Shown: one piece after another, positions 1 to 5,667 of the stretch | Layout: every line of letters begins with the position of its first letter | How positions within the stretch are numbered: the stretch's first letter is position 1 | NCBI GenBank assembly: GCA_024636355.1 | Contig: JAGXHH010000067.1 | Location: 1-8,869, forward strand | DNA from: Desulfobacteraceae bacterium | Lineage (GTDB): Bacteria; Desulfobacterota; Desulfobacteria; Desulfobacterales; Desulfosalsimonadaceae | Direction: 5' to 3' | DNA: 8,869 nt | Notes under the pieces: model-generated | What the model was told of the DNA's origin: nothing | The model's database searches: none | The model's input: only the letters and a program-made list of their open reading frames with translations | Made by a program: the position numbers and the translations under genes

Positions 1-32
1 CTCGTGGGCTCGGAGATGTGTATAAGAGACAG
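1..32 (+). other. Illumina Nextera transposase adapter (artefact)
   Basis: These bases match the Nextera read-2 adapter, lacking only its first two bases. Positions 14-32 are the 19-bp Tn5 mosaic end (AGATGTGTATAAGAGACAG). Genomic sequence begins at 33. This is untrimmed library sequence and not a natural Tn5 end, because the bases before the mosaic end are the synthetic Nextera tail. Confidence 0.97.
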
Positions 33-529
33 ACCGTAAACTCGCCGATCAGGCCATGGCGTTTACCGAGATAGATCACCTGGCGCATCGCCGGATCGAT
101 CAGCTGAGCGGCGGCGAACGCCAGCGGGTGTTCATCGCAAGGGCCATTTGCCAGGAACCTGAAATTATCCTGTTAGACGAGCCGACCGCGGCATTGGATA
201 TCGCCCACCAGCTCCGGGTCATGGATTTGATGGAAAAAATGAAATCCGACAAGCAGATCACCGTGGTCATGGTTTCACACGACATCAATCTTGCCGCCAT
301 GTACGCCGATTCCCTGATGCTGATGAAAGCAGGCCGGCTGATCACATACGGCGCACCCGGTGATGTCTTATCCTACCAGACCCTGGAAACCGCCTACGGC
401 TGCCCGCTGCTGGTCGATAAAAGCCCATTGGGGGAGATGCCCCGGGTCACCCCGGTACCCGGCCGGTATATCCGGCCGGATCTGGTTGCGGGAGGTAAGG
501 GCGATTCGGAAAAAGACGGGGTGTTATGA
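33..529 (+). CDS. ABC transporter ATP-binding protein, iron-complex/cobalamin type (5'-truncated)
   Basis: This is the C-terminal part of an ABC ATPase that would power uptake of an iron chelate, heme or cobalamin with a FecCD-type permease at the inner membrane. The frame is open from the adapter junction (first full codon at 35), so the N-terminus with the Walker A loop is missing. Visible motifs are the ABC signature LSGGERQR, Walker B IILLDEP followed by the D-loop TAALD, and the H-loop VSHD. The tail, with GAPGDVL, YGCPLLVD and PRVTPVPGRY, resembles FecE/BtuD/HmuV-like proteins as I recall them; the exact substrate cannot be told. The ATG at 56 is internal to the domain and is not the real start. 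Truncation comes from the contig edge, not from mutation. No permease or binding-protein gene follows, so this is probably the last gene of its operon. Confidence 0.9.
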
Positions 530-568
530 TGTACCATTCTTTTCTCTTATCCCCCACCTCTTGCTGCT

Positions 569-634
569 CTTAATCTTAATCTTAATCTTACTCTTGCTCT
601 TGCTCTTAATCTTAATCTTAATCTTAATCTTAAT
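569..634. repeat. Hexanucleotide tandem array, 11 units
   Basis: Eleven consecutive 6-bp units lie 39 bases after the ABC gene stop: CTTAAT x3, CTTACT, CTTGCT x2, CTTAAT x5. A related CTTGCTGCT lies just before. A frame through it encodes only Leu/Ile repeats and has no supported start. The rest of the 530-902 gap holds a dispersed repeat and a hairpin, listed separately. Confidence 0.95.
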
Positions 635-641
635 TATTCAG

Positions 642-772
642 ATTCAGCTAATATTTTCAGATTTTGCGAAAAGCCAATCCGTGCACGTGCACGAGCACGT
701 GTACGTTCACGTGCACGAAAAAACAGGACAACATTTATTTATAGGATGTGCTGACGAAGGAAGCGCATCGGC
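642..772 (+). repeat. Dispersed repeat, copy 1 (uninterrupted)
   Basis: The segment starts with ATTCAGCTAATATTTTCAGA, continues through TTTTGCGAA and GCCAATC, then six hexamers at 680-717 (CGTGCA, CGTGCA, CGAGCA, CGTGTA, CGTTCA, CGTGCA, ending CG), then a diverged stretch, and ends with GCTGACGAAGGAAGC and GCATCGGC at 750-772. The same blocks recur in the same order and orientation at 5668-5974. The hexamer block is rich in the palindrome CGTGCACG. It sits between convergent genes. Confidence 0.9.
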
Positions 773-851
773 CTATCTGCTCAAGCTCAATCATTGTAAT
801 CATCAGGAAATTCGTTTCCCGATCAAATTTTTTGGCTTCGTGGGAGCGGGC

Positions 852-871
852 GTCGGGATGTGAATCCCGAC
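852..871. repeat. Short perfect hairpin at the 3' end of the YcaO gene
   Basis: GTCGGGAT, a 4-base loop, then ATCCCGAC gives a perfect 8-bp stem. It lies 32 bases beyond the YcaO stop and faces the ABC gene from the other side. No T-run follows on either strand, so it is not a standard intrinsic terminator. The surrounding sequence resembles common bacterial palindromic intergenic repeats. Confidence 0.6.
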
Positions 872-902
872 CTACAAGACCGCACCGTCTCAGAGTGACG
901 AA

Positions 903-2645
903 CTAAACCCCGCTCCTTCCGGGTAGAAGCTTTTCCAGGTTTTCACGTGCAAAATCAATTGACGGATCGATCCGCAGGGCGGTCCGGTAATAATCGACGG
1001 CCATTTCGATATTACCGAGCTCCCGGTAATTTGTGGCAATATTGGCGTAGTCGATGGCCGATGACGGATTGAGGCGAAGCACCTCTTGGAAGGCATCGAT
1101 TGCGTTTTCATGATTTTTCAGCTTGAAATGGCAAAAACCGATCAGGTTGTAGATATCGGTCCGGTCATTATCAAGCGTTTCGCCTTTTTCCAGCACCTCG
1201 AGCGCTTTGCCGTATTCGCCGAGTTCCTTGAAGCAGACACCCATGTAGGAATAAATGCTCGGCAGATCCTGGTAATCGGGTTCGAGATCCAGCGCTTGTT
1301 CAAAGTGCGCCAGCGCGGTTTCGAAATTATCCATAGCCAGGTGGCACTGGCCGAGATAAAACCGGGTGTAGTATTTGCCCGGCAGGCGCCTGTCAATGTC
1401 GGCAAGTTCTGCTATGGCCTGTTCGGGCGGATATTTCTGTGTGATCAGTTTTGCGGTAAACAACCCCACGCTCCCCGCAGCAGCCCGTTCCCTGAAATGG
1501 GCGCCGGGCATAAGGCTGTAGAGCGCCGGAATTTTGAGGAGGGGGTGTTCGGTATCGATGGCCAGAACCTCTAAGTTTTTTTCCGCCAGGGCGGTTATGG
1601 CCCGTTCGATTTCCACCCGGATGTTGTCATCGGAAATATCCGGCAGGTCGCCAATCGATATATACTTCCCCGGATGGGTGATGTATTCGGCTTCCGCTAT
1701 TTTCCTGTATTTCGGCAGGCCGCTTGCTACAAAATTGGCGCCGGTATTAAAATCTCCGCCGAGCTGGGCCACTTCGGTCAGCGCCCGGTTGAAGGCTTTT
1801 TGAGGGCTTGGTGTTGTGCCGGCAGTCCAGACGAGCTCGCTTTTTTCGGGAAAGGTGGCCGGGTCATGGGCCAGGACTCCAACGGTGGGAATCCCGGTGT
1901 CTAACGTAAAATCCGAAATGTAGAGACTAATTCCGTTCCTGCGGTATTTGTTCAGCAGTTCGACGACGATCGGGTCATCGGCGGAATTCGGATCAATTCC
2001 GGAAACCCGTAAGCCGTCCCGGCTTACCAGTGCGCACACATGGCGTTCAACCAGTTCACAGATGCCCTGGCACAACGCTTCTTCAAGGCAATTACCGGAT
2101 GACGTGCCGTTAAATTCGTTTATGGCAAAAAACCAGTCAAAGGGGACCAGCATGTCTTTTCCCTTTGTCAGGTTTCGTGCCGATGTCCAGCGCATCGGCA
2201 GTTCGGCAAATATTTCCGCGGCCGCTTCCAGGTCCCCGGAGGTGTCATGGACCGACCGGGCGATCAAATCAAAAGGCAGGGCGCGTTCCCGTAACTGGTT
2301 GTATGTGCCGAAGGTGAAATTTTCCGCCCTGGCGTCAAAACTGTAGAAACTGAACCGTTCGACCAGTTCCATGATCGCGCTTGCTTCGGCCTGTGCCGGT
2401 GTTGCCCCTTTTCCCATCTGTTTGGTCGTACCGGTCAACCGGTACGCATCGGCGCCGCAGACACTGAAAAATACCGGAATATCGAGACGGCCGTTATCGA
2501 TCCGCACGGTTTCCGCCAGGATATCGAGTGCCAGTTCATCAAACCGCGCTTTTACATCCCGGACAGTGTCTTCGGGACGCCGGGTTTTATCCAGATCCTG
2601 GGTAAAACCTTTGAAGGTATCTTTAAGCAGCCATTTTGAATCCAT
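903..2645 (-). CDS. YcaO-domain protein with C-terminal TPR repeats
   Basis: Predicted 580-residue cytoplasmic protein. YcaO domains use ATP to activate a peptide or protein backbone amide, as in azoline and thioamide formation; E. coli YcaO is linked to beta-methylthiolation of ribosomal protein S12. The YcaO domain spans about residues 45-400, with GKGAT (78-82), MELVER (92-97), a second Glu-rich helix ending ELVERH (197-202), RALTEVAQ (287-294) and MPGAHF (379-384). The Glu/Arg set expected for Mg-ATP is present. Four TPR units follow at about 425-564 and likely bind a partner. The proline-rich C-terminus typical of RiPP cyclodehydratases is absent. The start at 2645 has AGGAGA upstream; a TTG 40 codons further up is part of the -35 box. 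No radical SAM, TfuA, E1-like or precursor gene is visible nearby, so the substrate is unknown. Confidence 0.9.
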   Translation of the reverse strand: MDSKWLLKDTFKGFTQDLDKTRRPEDTVRDVKARFDELALDILAETVRIDNGRLDIPVFFSVCGADAYRLTGTTKQMGKGATPAQAEASAIMELVERFSFYSFDARAENFTFGTYNQLRERALPFDLIARSVHDTSGDLEAAAEIFAELPMRWTSARNLTKGKDMLVPFDWFFAINEFNGTSSGNCLEEALCQGICELVERHVCALVSRDGLRVSGIDPNSADDPIVVELLNKYRRNGISLYISDFTLDTGIPTVGVLAHDPATFPEKSELVWTAGTTPSPQKAFNRALTEVAQLGGDFNTGANFVASGLPKYRKIAEAEYITHPGKYISIGDLPDISDDNIRVEIERAITALAEKNLEVLAIDTEHPLLKIPALYSLMPGAHFRERAAAGSVGLFTAKLITQKYPPEQAIAELADIDRRLPGKYYTRFYLGQCHLAMDNFETALAHFEQALDLEPDYQDLPSIYSYMGVCFKELGEYGKALEVLEKGETLDNDRTDIYNLIGFCHFKLKNHENAIDAFQEVLRLNPSSAIDYANIATNYRELGNIEMAVDYYRTALRIDPSIDFARENLEKLLPGRSGV

Positions 2646-2649
2646 AATT

Positions 2650-2655
2650 TCTCCT
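2650..2655 (-). promoter_or_regulatory. Ribosome binding site of the YcaO gene
   Basis: AGGAGA on the minus strand lies four bases before the ATG at 2645. It supports this start over the longer frame that begins with TTG at 2765. Confidence 0.85.
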
Positions 2656-2736
2656 GAAAAGCAACCGCAGAACCAGATGTTTGCGGCATTAATGATATTT
2701 TGATAAGCTCCCTTCAGAGCGACTTTTTTGAAGCGG

Positions 2737-2765
2737 AGCATAAAAGAAGTCCCATGTTGCGTCAA
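2737..2765 (-). promoter_or_regulatory. Sigma70-type promoter of the YcaO gene
   Basis: On the minus strand TTGACG (2765-2760) is followed after exactly 17 bases by TATGCT (2742-2737). Matches to consensus are 5/6 and 4/6. Transcription would begin near 2730, giving a leader of about 85 bases before the ATG at 2645. Confidence 0.6.
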
Positions 2766-2785
2766 GAGGGATATTCTTCCAATTT

Positions 2786-2803
2786 CTGGTTATCCGCTTC
2801 GCT
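2786..2803 (+). repeat. Partial copy of a MITE-end motif
   Basis: CTGGTTATCCGCTTCGCT differs at two of 18 positions from the left end of the MITE-like insertion at 5690. No matching right end or target duplication is visible here. Confidence 0.6.
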
Positions 2804-2849
2804 GGCAATTCACTATTCACAATTTGCCTTTGATTTAATCTTCCGAATC

Positions 2850-2884
2850 ATTGCGAATTGTATTGCGAATTGTATTGCGAATTA
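2850..2884. repeat. 12-bp tandem repeat, three units
   Basis: ATTGCGAATTGT occurs at 2850-2861 and 2862-2873, then a third unit ATTGCGAATTA at 2874-2884. Each unit holds ATTGCGAAT, and the array is AT-rich. It lies 85 bases or more upstream of the YcaO -35 box. Confidence 0.9.
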
Positions 2885-2890
2885 AAGAAT

Positions 2891-2914
2891 CTGGATATCG
2901 GGAATGCTCCAGTG
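2891..2914 (+). repeat. Copy of a MITE-end motif
   Basis: CTGG, TATC, then GCTCCAGTG with the same spacing as in the left end of the MITE-like insertion at 5690-5713. It is in the same orientation as the partial copy at 2786. Confidence 0.6.
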
Positions 2915-2935
2915 GTTTTTTTTATAGATCATATT

Positions 2936-3131
2936 AACCCCGAAGGGGTTGGACATATCAGCCCGGGGCAGCGCCCCGGGAAAAGATGAAAAGAATTAGA
3001 GGAGCCCTGAAAGGGCGATACATAGAGACAAGCGAATTTATAAATGTCACGCCCTTTCAGGGCTGCTTTTCCTTGGCTGATCTTTCCCGGGGCGTTGCCC
3101 CGGGCTGGTATGTGATGCCCTTTCAGGGCAT
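2936..3131. repeat. Inverted pair of palindromic repeat units
   Basis: Two diverged copies of one unit of about 70 bases face each other (2952-3023 and 3046-3114) around a 22-base centre. Each unit has a GC palindrome (CCCGGGGCAGCGCCCCGGG at 2962-2980; CCCGGGGCGTTGCCCCGGG at 3086-3104) and a GCCCTGAAAGGGC palindrome (3004-3016; complement at 3051-3063). Further palindromes flank the pair: AACCCCGAAGGGGTT at 2936-2950 and GCCCTTTCAGGGC at 3117-3129. This resembles REP-like intergenic repeats. The frame on the minus strand across it looks spurious. Confidence 0.85.
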
Positions 3132-3150
3132 AAAGTTCATAATTACTGGA

Positions 3151-3200
3151 GGGCACCGGGGTTGACCCGGCCAGGGCAGGCACGGGGGCCTGCCCCTACA
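3151..3200 (+). repeat. Palindromic repeat, left copy flanking corA
   Basis: A 50-bp element beginning GGGCACCGGGGTTGA and ending with GGGCAGGCACGGGGGCCTGC plus CCCTACA. Its core forms a GGGCAGGC/GCCTGCCC hairpin. An almost identical copy lies inverted at 4399-4449. The type, GTAGGGGCAGGC..., is a familiar REP-like family in many bacteria. Confidence 0.9.
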
Positions 3201-3232
3201 GTATATCTGGGCATTGACCAAATTCGAAAATC

Positions 3233-3238
3233 AGGGAG
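3233..3238 (+). promoter_or_regulatory. Ribosome binding site of corA
   Basis: AGGGAG lies 8 bases before the ATG at 3247. It is too close to the ATG at 3241 (2 bases), and the TTG at 3214 has no such site. Confidence 0.6.
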
Positions 3239-3246
3239 TGATGCGC

Positions 3247-4305
3247 ATGGGTGCAGACAGAATTTCCAAAAAATACGGAATGTCACCGGGATCGCTGGTG
3301 TATGTCGGCGATAAACCCACCGATACGGTTACCGTGTCGGTGATTGATTACAGTGAAGGCCATCTGGAGGAACGCGACGATATCCGTATAGAAGATTGTG
3401 AGCCATTCCTGGAATCGAATTCTATGACATGGATCAATATCAGCGGAGTGCACAACACGGAAGTCATCGAGCGCATCGGCAAACTGTCGGGGCTGCATTT
3501 CCTGCTGCTCGAAGATGTTCTGAATACCGAGCAACGGCCGAAAATGGATGATTATGATGATCACCTGTTCGTTGTCATGCGGATGATCAATATGGAAAGC
3601 GAAAAGCATCTTCTCGATCATGAGCAGATCAGCCTGGTGATCGGGAATCGCTTTGTCATTTCCTTCCAGGAACGTACCGGCGACGTCTTTGACCCGATAC
3701 GTGACCGCCTCCGGAAGGCAAAGGGACGGATTCGCCGTTCCGGCGCAGATTACCTGGCATATTCGCTCATGGACATGATCGTGGACCATTATTTCATGGT
3801 CCTCGAAGATTTTGGAGACCGGATCGAAACTCTCCAGGATGAAGTCATTGACAACCCGGAACCGGAAATCCTCAAATCCATTCACCGGCTGAAACACCAG
3901 ATGATTTTCATGCGCAAAGCCGTGTGGCCCGTACGTGAAGTCATTAACAACCTGCTGCGACTGGAATCGGACCTGATCGGAAAAGACGTTCAATTTTATC
4001 TGAAAGACATCTACGATCATACGCTTCAGGTGGTCGATACCGTTGAAACGTATCGGGATGTGCTTTCCGGAATACTCGATATTTTTCTCACCAATGTCAG
4101 CAACCGTATGAATGAAATCATGAAAGTGCTTACGGTGATTGCGACCATTTTCATTCCGCTGACATTTCTTGCCGGCGTCTACGGTATGAACTTTCATTAC
4201 ATGCCGGAACTCAACTGGCGCTACTCGTATCCGGTTTTCTGGATCTGCAATGTCACCATTGCGGGAATCATGCTTCTCTGGTTCAGAAAGAAAAAGTGGC
4301 TGTAG
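3247..4305 (+). CDS. corA: CorA-family magnesium/cobalt transport protein
   Basis: Predicted 352-residue inner-membrane channel for Mg2+ (also Co2+ or Ni2+ in some members), working as a homopentamer. Length matches the T. maritima CorA subtype (351 residues). The N-terminal cytoplasmic alpha/beta domain covers about residues 1-240 and includes KKYGMSPGSLVYVG near the start. A long stalk helix runs about 250-292. TM1 is about 293-312, directly followed by the signature GMN (313-315) and the loop ending PELNW. TM2 is about 327-346, with a basic C-terminus RKKKWL as in the family. The ATG at 3247 is chosen from the AGGGAG eight bases upstream; ATG 3241 and TTG 3214 are alternatives that add 2 or 11 residues. 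It is a single-gene unit between two inverted palindromic repeats. No Mg-sensing leader was recognised. Confidence 0.95.
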   Translation: MGADRISKKYGMSPGSLVYVGDKPTDTVTVSVIDYSEGHLEERDDIRIEDCEPFLESNSMTWINISGVHNTEVIERIGKLSGLHFLLLEDVLNTEQRPKMDDYDDHLFVVMRMINMESEKHLLDHEQISLVIGNRFVISFQERTGDVFDPIRDRLRKAKGRIRRSGADYLAYSLMDMIVDHYFMVLEDFGDRIETLQDEVIDNPEPEILKSIHRLKHQMIFMRKAVWPVREVINNLLRLESDLIGKDVQFYLKDIYDHTLQVVDTVETYRDVLSGILDIFLTNVSNRMNEIMKVLTVIATIFIPLTFLAGVYGMNFHYMPELNWRYSYPVFWICNVTIAGIMLLWFRKKKWL

Positions 4306-4311
4306 GCAGGG

Positions 4312-4398
4312 TTAAGCTGCTGTTGACCCGGTCCGTTCGGCTTCCGTTTCCATATCGCGGAGTTTGCGGCGAAGGACTTTTCCGACCGCGCTTTTGGG
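4312..4398 (-). pseudogene. C-terminal remnant of an acyl-CoA synthetase (AMP-binding enzyme)
   Basis: On the minus strand a frame of 28 codons ending in TAA reads PKSAVGKVLRRKLRDMETEA and eight more residues. PKSxxGKxLRRxLRD is the C-terminal signature of ANL-superfamily acyl-CoA synthetases and includes the catalytic lysine of the GK motif. Upstream the frame runs straight into the palindromic repeat that starts at 4399, and nothing before it resembles the enzyme body. About 500 or more residues are missing. The stop lies 6 bases from the corA stop, so the two genes were once convergent neighbours. The remnant has no start and should not be functional. The call rests on a short motif. Confidence 0.72.
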
Positions 4399-4449
4399 TG
4401 TAGGGGCAGGCCCCCGTGCCTGCCCTGGGTTGGATCAACCCCGGTGCCC
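4399..4449 (-). repeat. Palindromic repeat, right copy flanking corA
   Basis: This is the reverse complement of 3151-3200. The first 15 and last 29 bases of the unit are identical and only 6-7 central bases differ. Its left end coincides with the end of the acyl-CoA synthetase remnant. Confidence 0.9.
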
Positions 4450-4471
4450 CACATAGACGGTGGCAAAACCC

Positions 4472-4497
4472 AGGGGCAACCACGGGGGGTTGCCCCT
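4472..4497. repeat. Second palindrome of the same type
   Basis: AGGGGCAACC, a 6-base loop, then GGTTGCCCCT gives a perfect 10-bp stem. It lies 22 bases beyond the hydrolase stop and might stabilise or end that transcript, but no T-run follows in the minus direction. Confidence 0.7.
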
Positions 4498-4519
4498 GCG
4501 CCCTGACTGCGTTGCCGAA

Positions 4520-5416
4520 TCAACCCAGATGTTCGGCAAAAAATGCCGCCTGTTCGGAAACGGCATTCTCGAAGGTTTCCCGGGTGTATATATCAAAATG
4601 CCCGATCGGGTATTTGATAAGCCTGCTGTTGGGCATTGCCCTGGCGGCTTGTTCCACAACAGTTGCGTCAATGAGCGAATCCTGTTCTGCCAGCATGACC
4701 AGTGCCGGGCATTTTACTTTACCGGCATAGGCAATCGGCCTGTACGTGCTGAGTGTCATGAGGATGCGGGCGGGACACTGATTCTGCCAGTCGGTCTCTT
4801 CCGGGACTATGGACATGAAGCCCGGGTAGGATTCCGGGGTGTTCATGACGGCAAAATCATCGTTTTTGCCAACCAGTTTGATTTGGTGCGGCGCCTGAAA
4901 AGTCAGCATCCGGGCGATATCCAGGACAGCATGCGGTGTGGCCTGCAGAAAATACCAGAGACCTCTCTTGCGAATGCTCGATATCGAATCCACAAACGGG
5001 ACCTGGGCGACAATGGCGGAAATCGATGGATCTCTGGCAGCCGTAACAATGACATGGCCGCCGGAAAAGGAGCTGCCCCAAAGACCTATTTTTTTTGAAT
5101 CGACCTTATCCAGGGAGCGGACGTGCTCGATGGCGGCTTTCCAGTCCTCCAGGTGACGCCCCGGATCGACCAAATTCCGCGGGTTGCCGTCGCTGTCGCC
5201 GAATCCCCGATAATCGAAAAGAAATACGGCTATCCCTTTGCGGACGAAACGTTGGGCGTAAGCAGGCAGCCGGAAGCTTCTTTCGCCCCCGAATCCGTGG
5301 GCCATAATCACTACCGGGGGAGAACTAATCGATGCGGGATAATAAAGATCCCCACGACAATGGGTTTTTTGACTGGTGAATTCAACAGGCTGGACCGAAT
5401 AGGCAGATGCATCCAT
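4520..5416 (-). CDS. Alpha/beta hydrolase, peptidase/dienelactone-hydrolase-like
   Basis: Predicted 298-residue cytoplasmic serine hydrolase; no signal peptide or membrane segment is seen. The fold is supported by VVIMAHGFGG (35-44, oxyanion loop), FDYRGFGDSDG (67-77), the nucleophile elbow GLWGSSFSGG (111-120, Ser116 probable nucleophile), the acid loop MLAEQD (Asp246) and GHFDIY (His273). All three catalytic residues are present. The elbow has Ser instead of the second Gly of GxSxG, which is usual in the GLWGxSxSGGH group related to E. coli YcjY. The substrate is unknown. The ATG at 5416 is chosen because AGGAG sits 5 bases upstream; a GTG at 5422 overlaps that site. The gene has its own weak promoter and lies downstream of the GlmS-like gene, from which a hairpin separates it. 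The acyl-CoA synthetase remnant lies downstream on the same strand. Confidence 0.9.
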   Translation of the reverse strand: MDASAYSVQPVEFTSQKTHCRGDLYYPASISSPPVVIMAHGFGGERSFRLPAYAQRFVRKGIAVFLFDYRGFGDSDGNPRNLVDPGRHLEDWKAAIEHVRSLDKVDSKKIGLWGSSFSGGHVIVTAARDPSISAIVAQVPFVDSISSIRKRGLWYFLQATPHAVLDIARMLTFQAPHQIKLVGKNDDFAVMNTPESYPGFMSIVPEETDWQNQCPARILMTLSTYRPIAYAGKVKCPALVMLAEQDSLIDATVVEQAARAMPNSRLIKYPIGHFDIYTRETFENAVSEQAAFFAEHLG

Positions 5417-5421
5417 GAACA

Positions 5422-5426
5422 CTCCT
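5422..5426 (-). promoter_or_regulatory. Ribosome binding site of the hydrolase gene
   Basis: AGGAG on the minus strand, 5 bases before the ATG at 5416. It overlaps the alternative GTG at 5422, which argues against that start. Confidence 0.8.
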
Positions 5427-5446
5427 TTTTTCGGAAAGAGGAATAA

Positions 5447-5475
5447 GTTACACTGCCGTCAGGGGCAGGATTCAA
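5447..5475 (-). promoter_or_regulatory. Possible weak promoter of the hydrolase gene
   Basis: On the minus strand TTGAAT (5475-5470), 17 bases, then TGTAAC (5452-5447). Both boxes match consensus at 4/6. It falls just after the terminator-like hairpin, where a promoter would be needed. The match is weak. Confidence 0.3.
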
Positions 5476-5477
5476 TT

Positions 5478-5531
5478 AAAAAACGCCTGTCTGTTGCGCA
5501 CTCGTCTATCTTAAGGACAGATGAGGCGTTT
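5478..5531 (-). terminator. Intrinsic-terminator-like hairpin upstream of the hydrolase gene
   Basis: Read on the minus strand, AAACGCCTCATCTGT pairs with ACAGACAGGCGTTT (one bulge) around a 22-base loop and is followed by TTTTTT as the stem closes. It would end transcripts arriving from the GlmS-like gene or act in the hydrolase leader. The long loop is unusual for a plain terminator. Confidence 0.55.
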
Positions 5532-5578
5532 CAGATAGATAGAAATATAATCGAATCCAAGCTGTTTTCAAGTTTGAG

Positions 5579-5627
5579 GGTTCAAAGTTCAAGGTTCAAG
5601 GTTCAAGGTTCAAAGTTCAAAGTTGAA
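5579..5627. repeat. Heptanucleotide tandem array, 7 units
   Basis: Seven 7-bp units of RGTTCAA: GGTTCAA, AGTTCAA, GGTTCAA x3, AGTTCAA, AGTTGAA. No coding or regulatory role is evident. Confidence 0.95.
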
Positions 5628-5667
5628 GGGCTGGGTTCTCAGGTTTATTGGTAATGATTTGGTAACT

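Noticed and set aside
14..32. Tn5 mosaic end as evidence of a natural transposon
   Set aside because: It is preceded by the synthetic Nextera tail and lies at the very start of the sequence.
680..717. CRISPR-like array
   Set aside because: Repeats are contiguous 6-bp units with no spacers, and no cas genes are present.
360..863. 167-residue + strand frame with a Leu/Ile run and a VHVHEHVYVHVH stretch
   Set aside because: It overlaps the ABC gene out of frame and continues through the hexamer arrays. The similar peptide in the frame at 5733-5984 comes from the shared DNA repeat.
1086..1574. 162-residue + strand frame opposite the TPR region
   Set aside because: It is antisense to the well-supported YcaO-TPR gene and has no recognisable domain.
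2700..2885. 61-residue + strand frame ending in IANCIANCIAN, divergent from the YcaO gene, considered as a RiPP precursor
   Set aside because: The Cys repeats are only the 12-bp tandem array read in one frame, the start is a TTG without a ribosome binding site, and it overlaps the YcaO promoter.
2929..3183. 84-residue frame on the minus strand across the palindromic repeats
   Set aside because: It is composed entirely of the REP-like palindromes, has no ribosome binding site, and looks like the spurious proteins often predicted from such repeats.
3283..4197. 304-residue minus-strand frame opposite corA
   Set aside because: It is antisense to a clear CorA protein and shows no family features, so it is a shadow of the corA codon pattern.
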